Numbered from the stretch's first letter, positions 16,990 to 25,988 are shown. The stretch: 64,000 bases of DNA from Bradyrhizobium sp. (GCF_027451485.1 NZ_DAIDJE010000156.1:62001-126000); one strand, 5' to 3'. Program-made: numbers and translations. The notes: generated from the letters alone by a model not told the origin.

Positions 16990-18393
16990 ATGGACCGTGT
17001 GAACGCAAACCTGGCTTCCGGAGCGAGGAAAAGAGGGTCGCCTTTTTTGCTCATTGCCGCCGCGCTTCTGATCTTTGCGGCGATCGGCGGCGCGACATTC
17101 CTGCTGTGGCGGCCGACCACCTTGCGCATCGCGGTCGGGCCTGCCGGAAGCGAGGACCAGAAACTGATCCAGAATCTGGCACAGACGTTCATTACCGAAG
17201 GAAGTCCGGTCCGCCTGACGGTGATCACGACCGCCGGCCCGGTCGAAAGCCTCGGGCTTCTCGCAGCCCATGAGACCGATCTCGCGGTGGGCCGTGCCGA
17301 CGAGGACATGCCGAAGGGGGCAGGATCGCTTGCCATCCTGCGCAAGAACGTCGTGGTGCTGTGGGCGCCTTCAGGCGCGCCGAAGAAGGGCGGCAAGAAA
17401 GACAGCAAGCCGAAGATCAAGGAGATCGCCGATCTCGAAGGACATCATATCGGAATTCTCGGCCGTACCGCCGTCAACGTCACGCTTCTCAAGGTGATCC
17501 TGAGCGAATCCGGCGTCAATCCCGCCAAGGTGGCGATTTCATCATTCTCCGTTTCGCAGATCACCGACATGGTGAAAGATCCCAGCATCGACGCCTTCAT
17601 GACGGTCGGCCCGCTCGACAGCAAGATCACCACGGATGCCATCGTCACGACGGCGCGGCTGCGCGGCGAGCCGGCCTTTCTCGCCATCGACGTCTCCGAG
17701 GCGATTGCCCACAAGCATCCGCTCTATGAGGCCGAGGAAATTCCAGGCAGTTCGTTCACGACCTCCCCTGCCCGCCCCGACGATCAGGTCGATACCGTCG
17801 GGGTCAACCACCTGATCGTCGCGACCAAGTCGTTGTCCGACACGGCGGCCGGAGCATTCACGCGGGCGTTGTTCAACGTGCGGCCGGCGCTCATCAGGGA
17901 GAACCCGGCCGCCTCCAAGATCGAGAAGCCGGACACCGACAAGGATGCGGCGATCCCCGCACATCCGGGCGCGGCGGCCTATATCGACGGCACCGAACGC
18001 ACCTTCCTCGACAAATACAGCGATTATATCTGGGGCGGCGTCTTGCTACTCTCGGTGCTCGGTTCGGCATCGGCGTGGTTGCGCCATTACCTGAAGCGCA
18101 ATGAGCGGTCACTCACCGGTGCACACCGCGACAAACTGCTGGCGCATATCGCACAGGTGCGAAAGACGGACTCTCCTGAAGAACTTGATGCCCTTCAGGA
18201 GGAAGCCGACGAATTCCTGCGCGAAACGCTTGAAGGCTACGACGACGGCGCGATCGATGAAGGCGATCTGTCCGCCTACAGCCTCGTGCTCGAACAATTT
18301 CATCGCGCAGTCGCCGACCGCCGCGCGATGATCAACGTCAGCTCGGCCAGAGCTCCCATCCAGAAGCTTGCAAACTACGGCGGCGATCACTGA
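16990..18393 (+). CDS. TAXI-family solute-binding protein, membrane anchored
   Basis: A 467-residue protein of the TRAP-associated extracytoplasmic immunogenic (TAXI) family. A membrane segment lies at about 18-40 (LLIAAALLIFAAIGGATFLLW). The periplasmic binding domain starts LRIAVGPAGSEDQKLIQNLAQTF. A second membrane segment (YIWGGVLLLSVLGSASAWL, about 344-363) is followed by a roughly 100-residue acidic, helical, probably cytoplasmic tail. Classical TAXI receptors are free periplasmic proteins next to a TRAP permease; here there is no permease and the receptor is anchored at both ends. Starts at 16981 (ATG) and 16948 (TTG) are also possible; 16990 has GGCGGA at reasonable distance. Confidence 0.82.
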   Translation: MDRVNANLASGARKRGSPFLLIAAALLIFAAIGGATFLLWRPTTLRIAVGPAGSEDQKLIQNLAQTFITEGSPVRLTVITTAGPVESLGLLAAHETDLAVGRADEDMPKGAGSLAILRKNVVVLWAPSGAPKKGGKKDSKPKIKEIADLEGHHIGILGRTAVNVTLLKVILSESGVNPAKVAISSFSVSQITDMVKDPSIDAFMTVGPLDSKITTDAIVTTARLRGEPAFLAIDVSEAIAHKHPLYEAEEIPGSSFTTSPARPDDQVDTVGVNHLIVATKSLSDTAAGAFTRALFNVRPALIRENPAASKIEKPDTDKDAAIPAHPGAAAYIDGTERTFLDKYSDYIWGGVLLLSVLGSASAWLRHYLKRNERSLTGAHRDKLLAHIAQVRKTDSPEELDALQEEADEFLRETLEGYDDGAIDEGDLSAYSLVLEQFHRAVADRRAMINVSSARAPIQKLANYGGDH

Positions 18394-18449
18394 AAGACCC
18401 GCGGGACGCTTCGCTGAAGAAAGCTCTCATCCGGATCGCCAAATATGCT

Positions 18450-18479
18450 TCACCCCTCCCCGCGAGCGGGAGAGGTGAA
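18450..18479. repeat. short REP-like palindrome
   Basis: CACCCCTCCCCGCGAGCGGG followed by AGAGGTGAAG forms a CACCTCTCCCGC-type hairpin between convergent genes. It is a short relative of the elements at 15748 and 63379. It could act as a bidirectional terminator-like structure but has no clear T-run. Confidence 0.55.
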
Positions 18480-18492
18480 GCGAGTCCGCGTT

Positions 18493-20346
18493 TCAGAACC
18501 CCATCAGACGGCGGATGATACCAGCCGCACTGGCGTGATAGCGATGGCGGTAGTGGTGGCGCGGCGCAGGGCTCGTCCCCTCATCCGAAGCCGAGGCCTG
18601 GACATCACGCGACGGCCCGATCGATTCGAACTGCGCCTTCTGTTCGTCACTCAGTTGGGCGTAGAAATCGTCGAGCGCCGGCTTGACGGTTTCGACTGCC
18701 TGCAACATCGCATCCAGCCGTTTGGCTGCGGCCGCGAGCCGTGCCGGCGGCGTCAGCGCCTCGTTGGGCTCGCAGGTGTCCTTGAGCATGTCGGCGGCCC
18801 TGGCAGTGGCATCCTTCAGATTGTTCAGGCTCGCCTGCTGGGCCGCGGTTGGATGCACCTTTCGCTCGATCTCGGCCGCCGGCCAATCGGTCGCGCCCGG
18901 TTGTCCGCTGCCGCAGGACTGCGCCATCGTCCCCTGGTTCTCGCGGCCACGACGCTGTTCTTCGCCAAGAGCGTTCAGCCGCGACTTCTGCTCGTCACCG
19001 AGCAGGCCCCAGAAATGATCGAGCGGAGGCTCGACGATGTTGATCGCAGAGATCATCGCCTCGAGTCGCGTTTGCATCGCGGCCAACCGGCCGGGCGCGG
19101 TGGATGCGACCTGTGATGGACAGGCGTCCTTGATCAGCTGGGCCGCTTTCACGGACGCATTGGCGAGATCGTCGAGCGCCTTGCGCTGCTCGTCATTCGG
19201 ATTGACGGCTTGCTGGATCTTGTCGATCGGCAGACCGGCAATGTCCTGAGTGTCCTGGCCGCACATTTGCGCCACTTCGTTCGGCTGGCTCGGCGCGGCT
19301 GCGCCTCCGGACGACGATGCGGTACCGCGACCGGCATAACCGCCAGCATATCCGCCGCCAGCATAGCCGCCGTAACCACCATATCCGCCGTCGCCGTAAG
19401 GCAGATAACCAGCAAGATCCTCATAGTCGTAGGGCGAGAAGATGCCGGCATAGATGTCGCCATAACCGTAATCCCAGAACGAGGGGCCGTAGCCCCACAT
19501 CGCGTAGTCGTACATATCGTCGTAGGCGAACGGCCAGAACAGCGGACCGACCCAGCCGTAGCCGCCGTTGCCGTGCTGCCACCAGCCGCCATTCCAGGCG
19601 CCATGATTCCACCCGGCATTGCGGCCGCGCCAGCCGGCCGTCGCCGCTGCCGCTGCGATCTGCGCGCGGTTACCCGGATTGTTCAGCGCATTGTGGTTAC
19701 GCATGGCACCGGCAACGTTGCGGCCGGCAAGCGCGTTATGAACGGCGTTGGCGCGCATCGCGCCCTGATGATTCAGACCCCCATGATTTAGACCGCCGGC
19801 AACATTGTGGCCAATCGCGGCGTGACTGTTGCGGAAGCTGCTGCCGCCCGCCGCCCGCGAAAATGCGGCTCGGGTGCCTGCTCCGCCAACGGTTCGCCCG
19901 GCGACGCCGCGGCCGCCGCGTCCGCCGCCCGCGAAATGCCCGCCACCGCGTGCACCAGCGAAGTGCCCGCCACGCGCACCCGCGAAGTGTCCCCCATGCG
20001 CACCGCCGAAATGACCACCGCGCGCACCGGCGAAGTGTCCACCGCGCGCACCACCGAAATGACCACCACCAAAATGCCCGCCGGCGAAATGCCCTCCGCC
20101 ACCATGGAAGCCGCCAAAGTGTCCGCCGCCGCCGTGGAAGCCACCAAAGTGCGCTCCGCCGCCGCCGAAATGCGCGCCGCCACCGCCGAAGTGTGCACCA
20201 CCGCCATGGAAGCCTCCCCCACCACCGTGGAAGCCGCCTCCGCCACCACCATGAAAGCCACCTCCGCCGCCGTGCGGACCTGCATACGCAGCGGCTGATA
20301 GTCCAACGGACAACACAACGACCGACAACCATCTAACGTTAGACAT
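18493..20346 (-). CDS. exported His/Gly-rich protein with two LTXXQ-like domains
   Basis: A 617-residue exported protein. Residues 1-22 are a signal peptide (cleavage after AYA). Residues 23-147 are almost only Gly, His, Phe, Ala and Arg in HGGGGxF / GGHFAGARGG repeats. Then comes an Asn/Ala-rich stretch and a Tyr/Gly/Asp/Trp-rich part. Two homologous domains (about 362-477 and 478-582) each begin with CGxx, continue with an LIKDAC/LKDTC block, and end in LGDEQ or LSDEQ, a version of the LTXXQ motif of Spy/CpxP-like periplasmic proteins. The tail is RHHYRHRYH. The His density suggests metal binding, which is an inference. GGAGG lies 6 bases before the ATG. The open frame continues to 20616 without homology. 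Confidence 0.8.
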   Translation of the reverse strand: MSNVRWLSVVVLSVGLSAAAYAGPHGGGGGFHGGGGGGFHGGGGGFHGGGAHFGGGGAHFGGGGAHFGGFHGGGGHFGGFHGGGGHFAGGHFGGGHFGGARGGHFAGARGGHFGGAHGGHFAGARGGHFAGARGGGHFAGGGRGGRGVAGRTVGGAGTRAAFSRAAGGSSFRNSHAAIGHNVAGGLNHGGLNHQGAMRANAVHNALAGRNVAGAMRNHNALNNPGNRAQIAAAAATAGWRGRNAGWNHGAWNGGWWQHGNGGYGWVGPLFWPFAYDDMYDYAMWGYGPSFWDYGYGDIYAGIFSPYDYEDLAGYLPYGDGGYGGYGGYAGGGYAGGYAGRGTASSSGGAAAPSQPNEVAQMCGQDTQDIAGLPIDKIQQAVNPNDEQRKALDDLANASVKAAQLIKDACPSQVASTAPGRLAAMQTRLEAMISAINIVEPPLDHFWGLLGDEQKSRLNALGEEQRRGRENQGTMAQSCGSGQPGATDWPAAEIERKVHPTAAQQASLNNLKDATARAADMLKDTCEPNEALTPPARLAAAAKRLDAMLQAVETVKPALDDFYAQLSDEQKAQFESIGPSRDVQASASDEGTSPAPRHHYRHRYHASAAGIIRRLMGF

Positions 20347-20516
20347 CGTATTCCTCCCACCCAACGGCGGTGCTGGCATCGCACTAGCCAGATCGCGAGG
20401 CCGCACAGCGGCACAATTTCGACAATATCTCAGCAAACGCGGAGATTGCCGGGCGGGTTCCGGCTGACTGTGGCGGAAGGCTAAAATCGATTTCAGAATC
20501 GAGTTCTGTTCAGGCG

Positions 20517-22787
20517 CTATTCGCCGTCGCGAAGGCGGCGATAGACCGCGCCGAGCACATTGCAGTAGTCGTCGGTCCAGACCCGCTGGTCCGCCTTGGC
20601 ATCGGTCGCTTCCCATTTGTCGGAAGCAGCGAGCTTGCCAACATCAGCATCCGCCCGTGCGGACACCACGACATTTGTCGCGAAGATATAGTCGTCGTCG
20701 CGGCCGGAATCTTCGTCATAGACCCAGCTCTTCATCCCGTTCGCGTCCGCAATCCCGACGACGACGCTTGCGAGTTCCAGATGACGGTTCGAGACATGCA
20801 TCAGCACCACGCCTTGCGGCGCGAGCTTGTCCTTGTAGATCTTCATCGCCTCTTGGGTGGCGAGATGGATCGGGATCGCGTCCGATGAATAAGCATCGAC
20901 GATGATCAGGTCATAGAGTCCGTCCGCCTCGCGCGCAAATGTCAGCCGCGCGTCGCCGATGACCGGCCTGAAATCAGGCTGGCAGTTCTGGACGTAAGTG
21001 AAATATCTGGAATCGCGCGCGGTATCGACCATGGTCTGGTCGATCTCGAAGAACTTCCAGGCTTCGCCCGGCGCGGCCGAGCAGGCCAGCGTGCCGGAGC
21101 CGACGCCGATCGCGGCGACGCGCAACGGCGCCCCCTTGCGCTCGCGCACCGCGGTGATCGCCTGACCGATGCCGCCGTCCTTGTGATAGTAGCTGATCGG
21201 CTCGGGCCGTCCCGCGACCGGCGTGCCGTCGACATTGAGAAATTTCTGCGCACCGTGGATCGTCGTGCCGTGCATCAGGACATGGTAACGGCCGCCCGGC
21301 GTCGTCACGATCTTGTGGACGCCGAAGAAGCTGCGCACCGTATCGACCCGCCCGTCATCGGCGGGATAGACGCGCACCAATACCAGCGCCAATGCCGCGA
21401 TAGCCGCAAGCTTGAGCCGCGCGGTGTCGAACACCAGTGCCAGCAACATGCCGAGAACCGCGACGCCGCCCGCGAGATAAACGCGATGCGCCTCGAACCA
21501 TTCGAACATCTCGCCCCTCATCTGCGACGGCACGATCAGGAGGAGCGCGATCGCGACTGCAAGCGGCCACAGCCAGCGGCTCAGGCCTGGCCAGCGTTCG
21601 TTGCCGATCGGGCGGCACAACGCGGCGAGCACGATCAGCACCGGATATTCCGCGATCCAGGAAAACACATTCGGCGCGATCAACCCGGCGAACAGCCCGC
21701 CGACCATGCCGCCGAACGACAGCGCCACATAGAAGCCGGTGAGGTATCTTGCGGGAGGCCGCGTACGCGCGAGTTCGCCGTGGCAAGCCATCGCAATGAC
21801 GAAGAAGCCGAGCTGATGTCCGCCGAGCGTCAGCAGCAGATTCTGCTCGCCGCCCACGGCGAGCAGCACGATGACGCCCGCGATCGCAACCGGCTGCGCC
21901 CGCAGCATCCATTTGTGCGGCAATAACGGGCGTGTCTGGAATACCAGCACCCAGGTCAGCAGATAAAGCGAGAGCGGCAGCACCCACAGCAAGGGCGCGG
22001 CAGCGACGTCGGTCGAAATATGCGCAGTCACCGCGATCAGCAGGCCGGAGGGCACCGCGGCCAGGAACACCCAGCGCGCCCGCGTCGCGAGAGATGGCGG
22101 CGGTACCTCGCTTTCGGCCACGACCCTATCGGGCACCAGCGCCGGAGACCGCCACAGCAACAGGCCGCAGGCCGCGATCAGGGCGATCAGGAGGCCGTAG
22201 CCGCCGGTCCAGAGCAGGTTCTGCATCCTGAGTGTGAAGATCGGCTCGAACACGAATGGATAGGACAACAGCGCCAGGAAGCTGCCGATATTGGACGAGG
22301 CATAGAGGAAATAAGGATCGGTGCCATCGGGATGGCCGGTGCGAACGAACCAGGCCTGCAGCAGCGGGTTGTTCGCCGCGAGCGCGAAGAACGGCAGGCC
22401 GATCGAGGCGACAAATAGCCCGAGCAGCCAGATCGCGTAGCCTGAGGTCGGCGGTTCGCCCCAGCGCACGGCAATCGCAAGCGGCAGCGTCGCGAACGCC
22501 AGGACCAGGACCGCCACGTGCACCAGGATCGGGATCAGACGGTTATTGATCCGCATCAGAAGATGGGCGTAGACATAGCCCATCAGCAGCAGCGACTGGA
22601 AAAACACCATCGCCACGGACCATACCGCCGGCGAGCCGCCGAGCCGCGGCAGCACCATTTTGGTGAATAGCGGCTGCACCGAAAACAACAGCAAGGCGCT
22701 GACGAAGATCGCCGCCGTATAGACCGGCAGCACCAGGCGGTTGCGCGAGACCGACGGCTGGCCTGTCTTCGATTCGGCAGCGGGCAT
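20517..22787 (-). CDS. fused transporter-like membrane domain / spermidine synthase
   Basis: A 756-residue protein. The N-terminal half has about 12 or more hydrophobic segments (from LVLPVYTAAIFVSALLLFSVQPLFTKMVLPRLGG). The C-terminal 250 residues resemble spermidine synthase/SAM-dependent methyltransferases (VAAIGVGSGTLACSAAPGEAWKFFEIDQ, then YDLIIVDAYSSDAIPIHLATQEAM). Such fused-MFS/spermidine-synthase proteins are widespread, but few have a proven reaction. The ATG at 22787 is preceded by GGAG at 6 bases; an in-frame ATG at 22862 lacks support. The His/Gly-rich gene follows 170 bases downstream on the same strand. Confidence 0.85.
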   Translation of the reverse strand: MPAAESKTGQPSVSRNRLVLPVYTAAIFVSALLLFSVQPLFTKMVLPRLGGSPAVWSVAMVFFQSLLLMGYVYAHLLMRINNRLIPILVHVAVLVLAFATLPLAIAVRWGEPPTSGYAIWLLGLFVASIGLPFFALAANNPLLQAWFVRTGHPDGTDPYFLYASSNIGSFLALLSYPFVFEPIFTLRMQNLLWTGGYGLLIALIAACGLLLWRSPALVPDRVVAESEVPPPSLATRARWVFLAAVPSGLLIAVTAHISTDVAAAPLLWVLPLSLYLLTWVLVFQTRPLLPHKWMLRAQPVAIAGVIVLLAVGGEQNLLLTLGGHQLGFFVIAMACHGELARTRPPARYLTGFYVALSFGGMVGGLFAGLIAPNVFSWIAEYPVLIVLAALCRPIGNERWPGLSRWLWPLAVAIALLLIVPSQMRGEMFEWFEAHRVYLAGGVAVLGMLLALVFDTARLKLAAIAALALVLVRVYPADDGRVDTVRSFFGVHKIVTTPGGRYHVLMHGTTIHGAQKFLNVDGTPVAGRPEPISYYHKDGGIGQAITAVRERKGAPLRVAAIGVGSGTLACSAAPGEAWKFFEIDQTMVDTARDSRYFTYVQNCQPDFRPVIGDARLTFAREADGLYDLIIVDAYSSDAIPIHLATQEAMKIYKDKLAPQGVVLMHVSNRHLELASVVVGIADANGMKSWVYDEDSGRDDDYIFATNVVVSARADADVGKLAASDKWEATDAKADQRVWTDDYCNVLGAVYRRLRDGE

Positions 22788-22932
22788 GAAAACTCCGGTA
22801 ATCGGCGCGGCAGGGCGGCGCAATGGAGCATAGAGCGGGAATGCGGGCAATGCGAACTGCAATCAAACCGCTGTGCTGGTCGCCAGCGGTTCGCTATGTA
22901 ACTCATCGTGACAAATTCTGTTTGAAGCCCAC

Positions 22933-24534
22933 ATGAACGAAACCGACGTCGTCATCATTGGAGCCGGCCATAACGGGCTCACCTGCGCAGCCTATCTCGC
23001 GAAAGCGGGACTCAGGGTGCGCGTGGTCGAGCGCCGCAAGGTCGTGGGCGGCGCTGCGGTGACCGAAGAGTTTGTCCCGGGTTTCCGCAATTCGGTCGCC
23101 GCCTACACCGTGAGCCTGCTCAATCCGAAAATCATTTCCGACCTGAAACTCGCCGAGCATGGGCTGAAGATCGTCGAGCGCCGCGCGCAGAATTTTCTCC
23201 CGGCGCCGGACGACCGTTACCTTTTGACCGGCGAAGGCCGCACCAAGGACTCCCTGGCAAAGCTCAGCCCGCGGGACGCCGAAGCGCTCGATGGCTTCAA
23301 CCGCAGACTGGAAGAGATCGCCGACGTCTTGCGCGCTTTCGTCCTGCGTGCGCCGCCGAACCTGGTCCACGGCTTCGGCGTGGGCGCGATCCGCGAAAGC
23401 TTCAACGCGCTCGGCACCGCCAATATCCTGCGCGGCCTGTCGCTGGAGCAGCAACGCATGCTGCTCGACCTGTTCACCCGCTCGGCCGGCGAGATGCTGG
23501 ACGAGGTGTTCGAGAGCGACCTGATCAAGGCGCTGTTCGGCTTCGACGCCATCGTCGGCAACTATGCTTCGCCCTACGCAGCGGGCTCGGCCTATGTGAT
23601 GCTGCACCACGCCTTCGGCGAGGTGAACGGCAAGAGGGGGGTCTGGGGCCATGCCATCGGCGGCATGGGCGCGATCGGCCAGGCAATCGCGCATGCGGCC
23701 AAAGCGGCCGGCGCCGAAATCACGTGTGAAGCCGGCGTGCGCGAGGTGATCGTCGAGTGCGACCGCGCGGCGGGCGTCGTACTTGACAACGGCGAGACGA
23801 CGCGCGCGCGATACGTCGTGTCCGGCGTCAATCCAAAGCTTCTCTACACCCGGCTCGTGCCGTCAAACGCGCTGCCGGAGGATTTTCGAAGGCGCATGCA
23901 GCACTGGCGCAACGCCTCTGGCACCTTCCGCATGAATGTGGCGCTGAGCGCCCTGCCGTCTTTCACCGCGCTGCCGGGCGACGGGGATCACCTCACCTCA
24001 GGCATCATCCTGGCGCCAAGCCTTGCCTACATGGACCGCGCCTGGCTGGACGCACGCGAACACGGCTGGAGCCGCGCGCCCGTGGTCGAGATGCTGATCC
24101 CCTCGACGCTGGACGATAGCCTCGCGCCGTCGGGCCAGCATGTCGCCAGCCTGTTCTGCCAGCATGTCGCGCCGGAACTGCCGGACGGCCGCTCCTGGGA
24201 TGACCGCCGCGACGAAGTCGCCGACCTCATGATCGCAACCGTCGACAAATACGCGCCGGGCTTTGCGGCCAGCGTGATCGGACGCCAGATCCTCTCGCCG
24301 CTGGACCTCGAGCGACAGTTCGGTCTGCTTGGCGGTGACATCTTTCACGGCGCGCTCACGCTGAATCAGTTGTTCTCAGCGCGCCCGATACTCGGCCACG
24401 CCGACTACCGCGGCCCCCTGAAGGGGCTCTATCACTGCGGCTCGGGCGCTCATCCCGGCGGCGGGGTCACCGGCGCACCCGGCCATAACGCCGCGCAAAT
24501 GATCCTGCGGGATCACCGGGGATTATTCCGGTAA
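22933..24534 (+). CDS. phytoene desaturase-like FAD-dependent oxidoreductase
   Basis: A 533-residue NAD(P)/FAD-dependent oxidoreductase of the phytoene dehydrogenase/PYROXD2-like family. The dinucleotide-binding motif is VVIIGAGHNGLTCAAYLAKAGLRVRVVE (residues about 4-31). The C-terminal FAD motif is GLYHCGSGAHPGGGVTGAPGHNAAQ. It lacks carotenoid-gene neighbours, so a role in carotenoid synthesis is not supported; the substrate is unknown. Divergent from the fused transporter/spermidine synthase gene, sharing a 145-base promoter region. Confidence 0.88.
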   Translation: MNETDVVIIGAGHNGLTCAAYLAKAGLRVRVVERRKVVGGAAVTEEFVPGFRNSVAAYTVSLLNPKIISDLKLAEHGLKIVERRAQNFLPAPDDRYLLTGEGRTKDSLAKLSPRDAEALDGFNRRLEEIADVLRAFVLRAPPNLVHGFGVGAIRESFNALGTANILRGLSLEQQRMLLDLFTRSAGEMLDEVFESDLIKALFGFDAIVGNYASPYAAGSAYVMLHHAFGEVNGKRGVWGHAIGGMGAIGQAIAHAAKAAGAEITCEAGVREVIVECDRAAGVVLDNGETTRARYVVSGVNPKLLYTRLVPSNALPEDFRRRMQHWRNASGTFRMNVALSALPSFTALPGDGDHLTSGIILAPSLAYMDRAWLDAREHGWSRAPVVEMLIPSTLDDSLAPSGQHVASLFCQHVAPELPDGRSWDDRRDEVADLMIATVDKYAPGFAASVIGRQILSPLDLERQFGLLGGDIFHGALTLNQLFSARPILGHADYRGPLKGLYHCGSGAHPGGGVTGAPGHNAAQMILRDHRGLFR

Positions 24535-24844
24535 AGGCAGTGGATAGCCTGGGGATGAGATGTGGATGGGCTGTGGATATCGAAAGATCACGCAGCCCGA
24601 GCGGCGCATCGACCACCCGTTGATGAATCTCGGGGAAAGGCCGGCAAGCGCTTGAGACGACAGCGAATGTTTGGCGTCAGCGCCTGTGGACAGCCGTTGC
24701 GTTCGTGGTGCTCCTGCTAGGTAGTGCGTCGACGCACTACCTCCTGCTATGATGGAAGCCGGCAGTGTCTCCATTTCCCCGCGGTCCCTACAAGAAGCGC
24801 GATGAGACACTACCGGGGCGGGCGGGTAACAAAAGGATCATCAT
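24535..24844. other. intergenic region with palindrome
   Basis: 310 bases with no convincing gene. It contains TGTGGAT-like words near 24560-24580, which are weak DnaA-box resemblances, and the perfect palindrome at 24719-24742 flanked by direct repeats. The ribosome-binding site of the next small gene (AAGGA) is at its end. Confidence 0.5.
24711..24749. repeat. 24-bp perfect palindrome bounded by 9-bp direct repeats
   Basis: The bases 24719-24742 form a perfect palindrome with half-site AGGTAGTGCGTC. CTCCTGCTA occurs at 24711-24719 and again at 24741-24749, overlapping the palindrome ends. It can be read as a 21-base palindromic insert bounded by a 9-base duplication, or as a dimeric repressor's operator. 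Confidence 0.85.
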
Positions 24845-25027
24845 ATGCGCACGCTTACGGCTTATGGGATCGGTGTCGTCATCGTTCTTGCCCTGCTGAA
24901 CGCTATTGCATGGCGTGCCGGACTGCCACGGTTGCACAGTCTGAACGTGTTTTCGCTGGGTTTCGTCCTCGGGATGCTCGGAACCTCTCTTTCTGCCTTT
25001 GTCAACGGGTATCGCCGGGTCGCCTGA
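24845..25027 (+). CDS. small membrane protein, 60 aa
   Basis: A 60-residue protein with two hydrophobic segments (YGIGVVIVLALLNAIAW and VFSLGFVLGMLGTSLSAFV) and a short basic end (NGYRRVA), likely an inner-membrane hairpin. I do not recognise a family. AAGGA lies 7 bases before the ATG, which supports translation. It converges with the exported-protein gene at 25055. Confidence 0.62.
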   Translation: MRTLTAYGIGVVIVLALLNAIAWRAGLPRLHSLNVFSLGFVLGMLGTSLSAFVNGYRRVA

Positions 25028-25054
25028 CCTCAATCGGGCTGTGATAGCGCAGGC

Positions 25055-25450
25055 TTACTTCCGGACGCATTCATATTGGCCGGTGACGATCCGGATCCGG
25101 TTATCCACGGTGAAGGGAACGCCGGGAACGTAACCGGCCGGACACGCCGTGAAGAGCCAGCTCGTCGTGTTGAGCGTCTTTTCGGGCAGCTTGATCTCGG
25201 ACCGTTCCTTCGGCTTGATCACGCGATCAAACCGGCGCAGGCCGTCGAGCTCGACGAAGATGATAGCCACCGGCTCGTGGCATTCGTTCGTAAACGCGAA
25301 GCCGCCTTTCTCTTCGGCCCATCTCGTGCAGGCTTCCAGGTGAAGCCTGGTATCGACCGGTCCCGTTGCGAGGTCGGTTGCCGCGCGAAGCTGCCCCGGG
25401 TTCGCGAACACCAGGGCACAGGCTGCAACACTTCCAAACAGGCGCTTCAC
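25055..25450 (-). CDS. exported hypothetical protein, 131 aa
   Basis: The GTG start at 25450 is chosen because GGAG lies 6 bases upstream and the product then begins with a proper signal peptide (MKRLFGSVAACALVFANPGQLRA). The mature protein has four Cys that could form two disulfides and ends TGQYECVRK. No known domain; probably periplasmic. The open frame extends to 25516, but those extra residues spoil the signal peptide. Confidence 0.72.
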   Translation of the reverse strand: MKRLFGSVAACALVFANPGQLRAATDLATGPVDTRLHLEACTRWAEEKGGFAFTNECHEPVAIIFVELDGLRRFDRVIKPKERSEIKLPEKTLNTTSWLFTACPAGYVPGVPFTVDNRIRIVTGQYECVRK

Positions 25451-25703
25451 AATTGGCTCCGCGTTGTCGCTCCGATTCCCGCGCCCATTTAGCCCGGGCG
25501 GATGGGAACCTGACAAGACGCGTGAAGCCGTTCAAACTTCAGGCGCGACGCAGGATCATGAAGGTGTGGAAAGTTCGCCTCGCGCGCCAAGCGGCCGGTA
25601 TGGCCGGGCGATCGGCAGCAAGGTCGGATGGCAGCTTCGGCGCCGCGATCGTACTCTCGGAAGGCCGATCAGTCAGCAAATTCAAAACGATGGAGCGCAG
25701 GGT

Positions 25704-25725
25704 TTAACCAACGCTTAACCAACGC
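25704..25725. promoter_or_regulatory. tandem TTAACCAACGC repeat, CtrA-like box
   Basis: TTAACCAACGC occurs twice in a row, so TTAA-N7-TTAA (25704-25718) matches the full CtrA consensus of alphaproteobacteria. It lies about 55-70 bases upstream of the 17-codon ORF. The match is exact, but such a short motif can occur by chance. Confidence 0.4.
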
Positions 25726-25775
25726 TGCGATGAAGGCTGCGAAGGAGAAGCTACATCGGTCGCTTGAGGCAACAG

Positions 25776-25829
25776 ATGAAACACCTCAAAGGATGGTTTG
25801 AGAACCACCGCTATGCCCTTGGTTATTAA
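25776..25829 (+). CDS. candidate 17-residue small protein
   Basis: ATG to TAA encodes MKHLKGWFENHRYALGY. GAGG lies 6 bases before the ATG. The peptide is basic and amphipathic with aromatic residues. An overlapping 23-codon frame from the ATG at 25730 (MKAAKEKLHRSLEATDETPQ...) is an alternative. Neither has known homologues to my knowledge; translation is unproven. Confidence 0.3.
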   Translation: MKHLKGWFENHRYALGY

Positions 25830-25988
25830 TCTGTTTTTAACGAACCGGCTACGCAGCGCTCATATCAGCGCCAAAACGCCGCGCGCGGACGTCTTGCTCC
25901 GCGAAATCTAGAGTAACGGGGTGAACGAAACCTTAAACTGCGCCATAGGAAACAAGCCCGTTTCCCGCTCCTCATTCCGAAGCTCGCA

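Larger units (their letters stand above)
25451..25988. other. long intergenic region before prmA
   Basis: 538 bases without an established gene. It contains an exact 11-base tandem repeat that creates a CtrA-like box (25704-25725), a 17-codon ORF with a good ribosome-binding site (25776-25829), and an AT-richer stretch (TTATTAATCTGTTTTTAACG) at 25824-25843. The promoter of prmA must lie in its distal part. Confidence 0.5.

Noticed and set aside
24541-24600. Several TGTGGAT words resembling DnaA boxes
   Set aside because: They are imperfect, few and not near dnaA, gyrB or a clear AT-rich unwinding region, so an origin is not supported.
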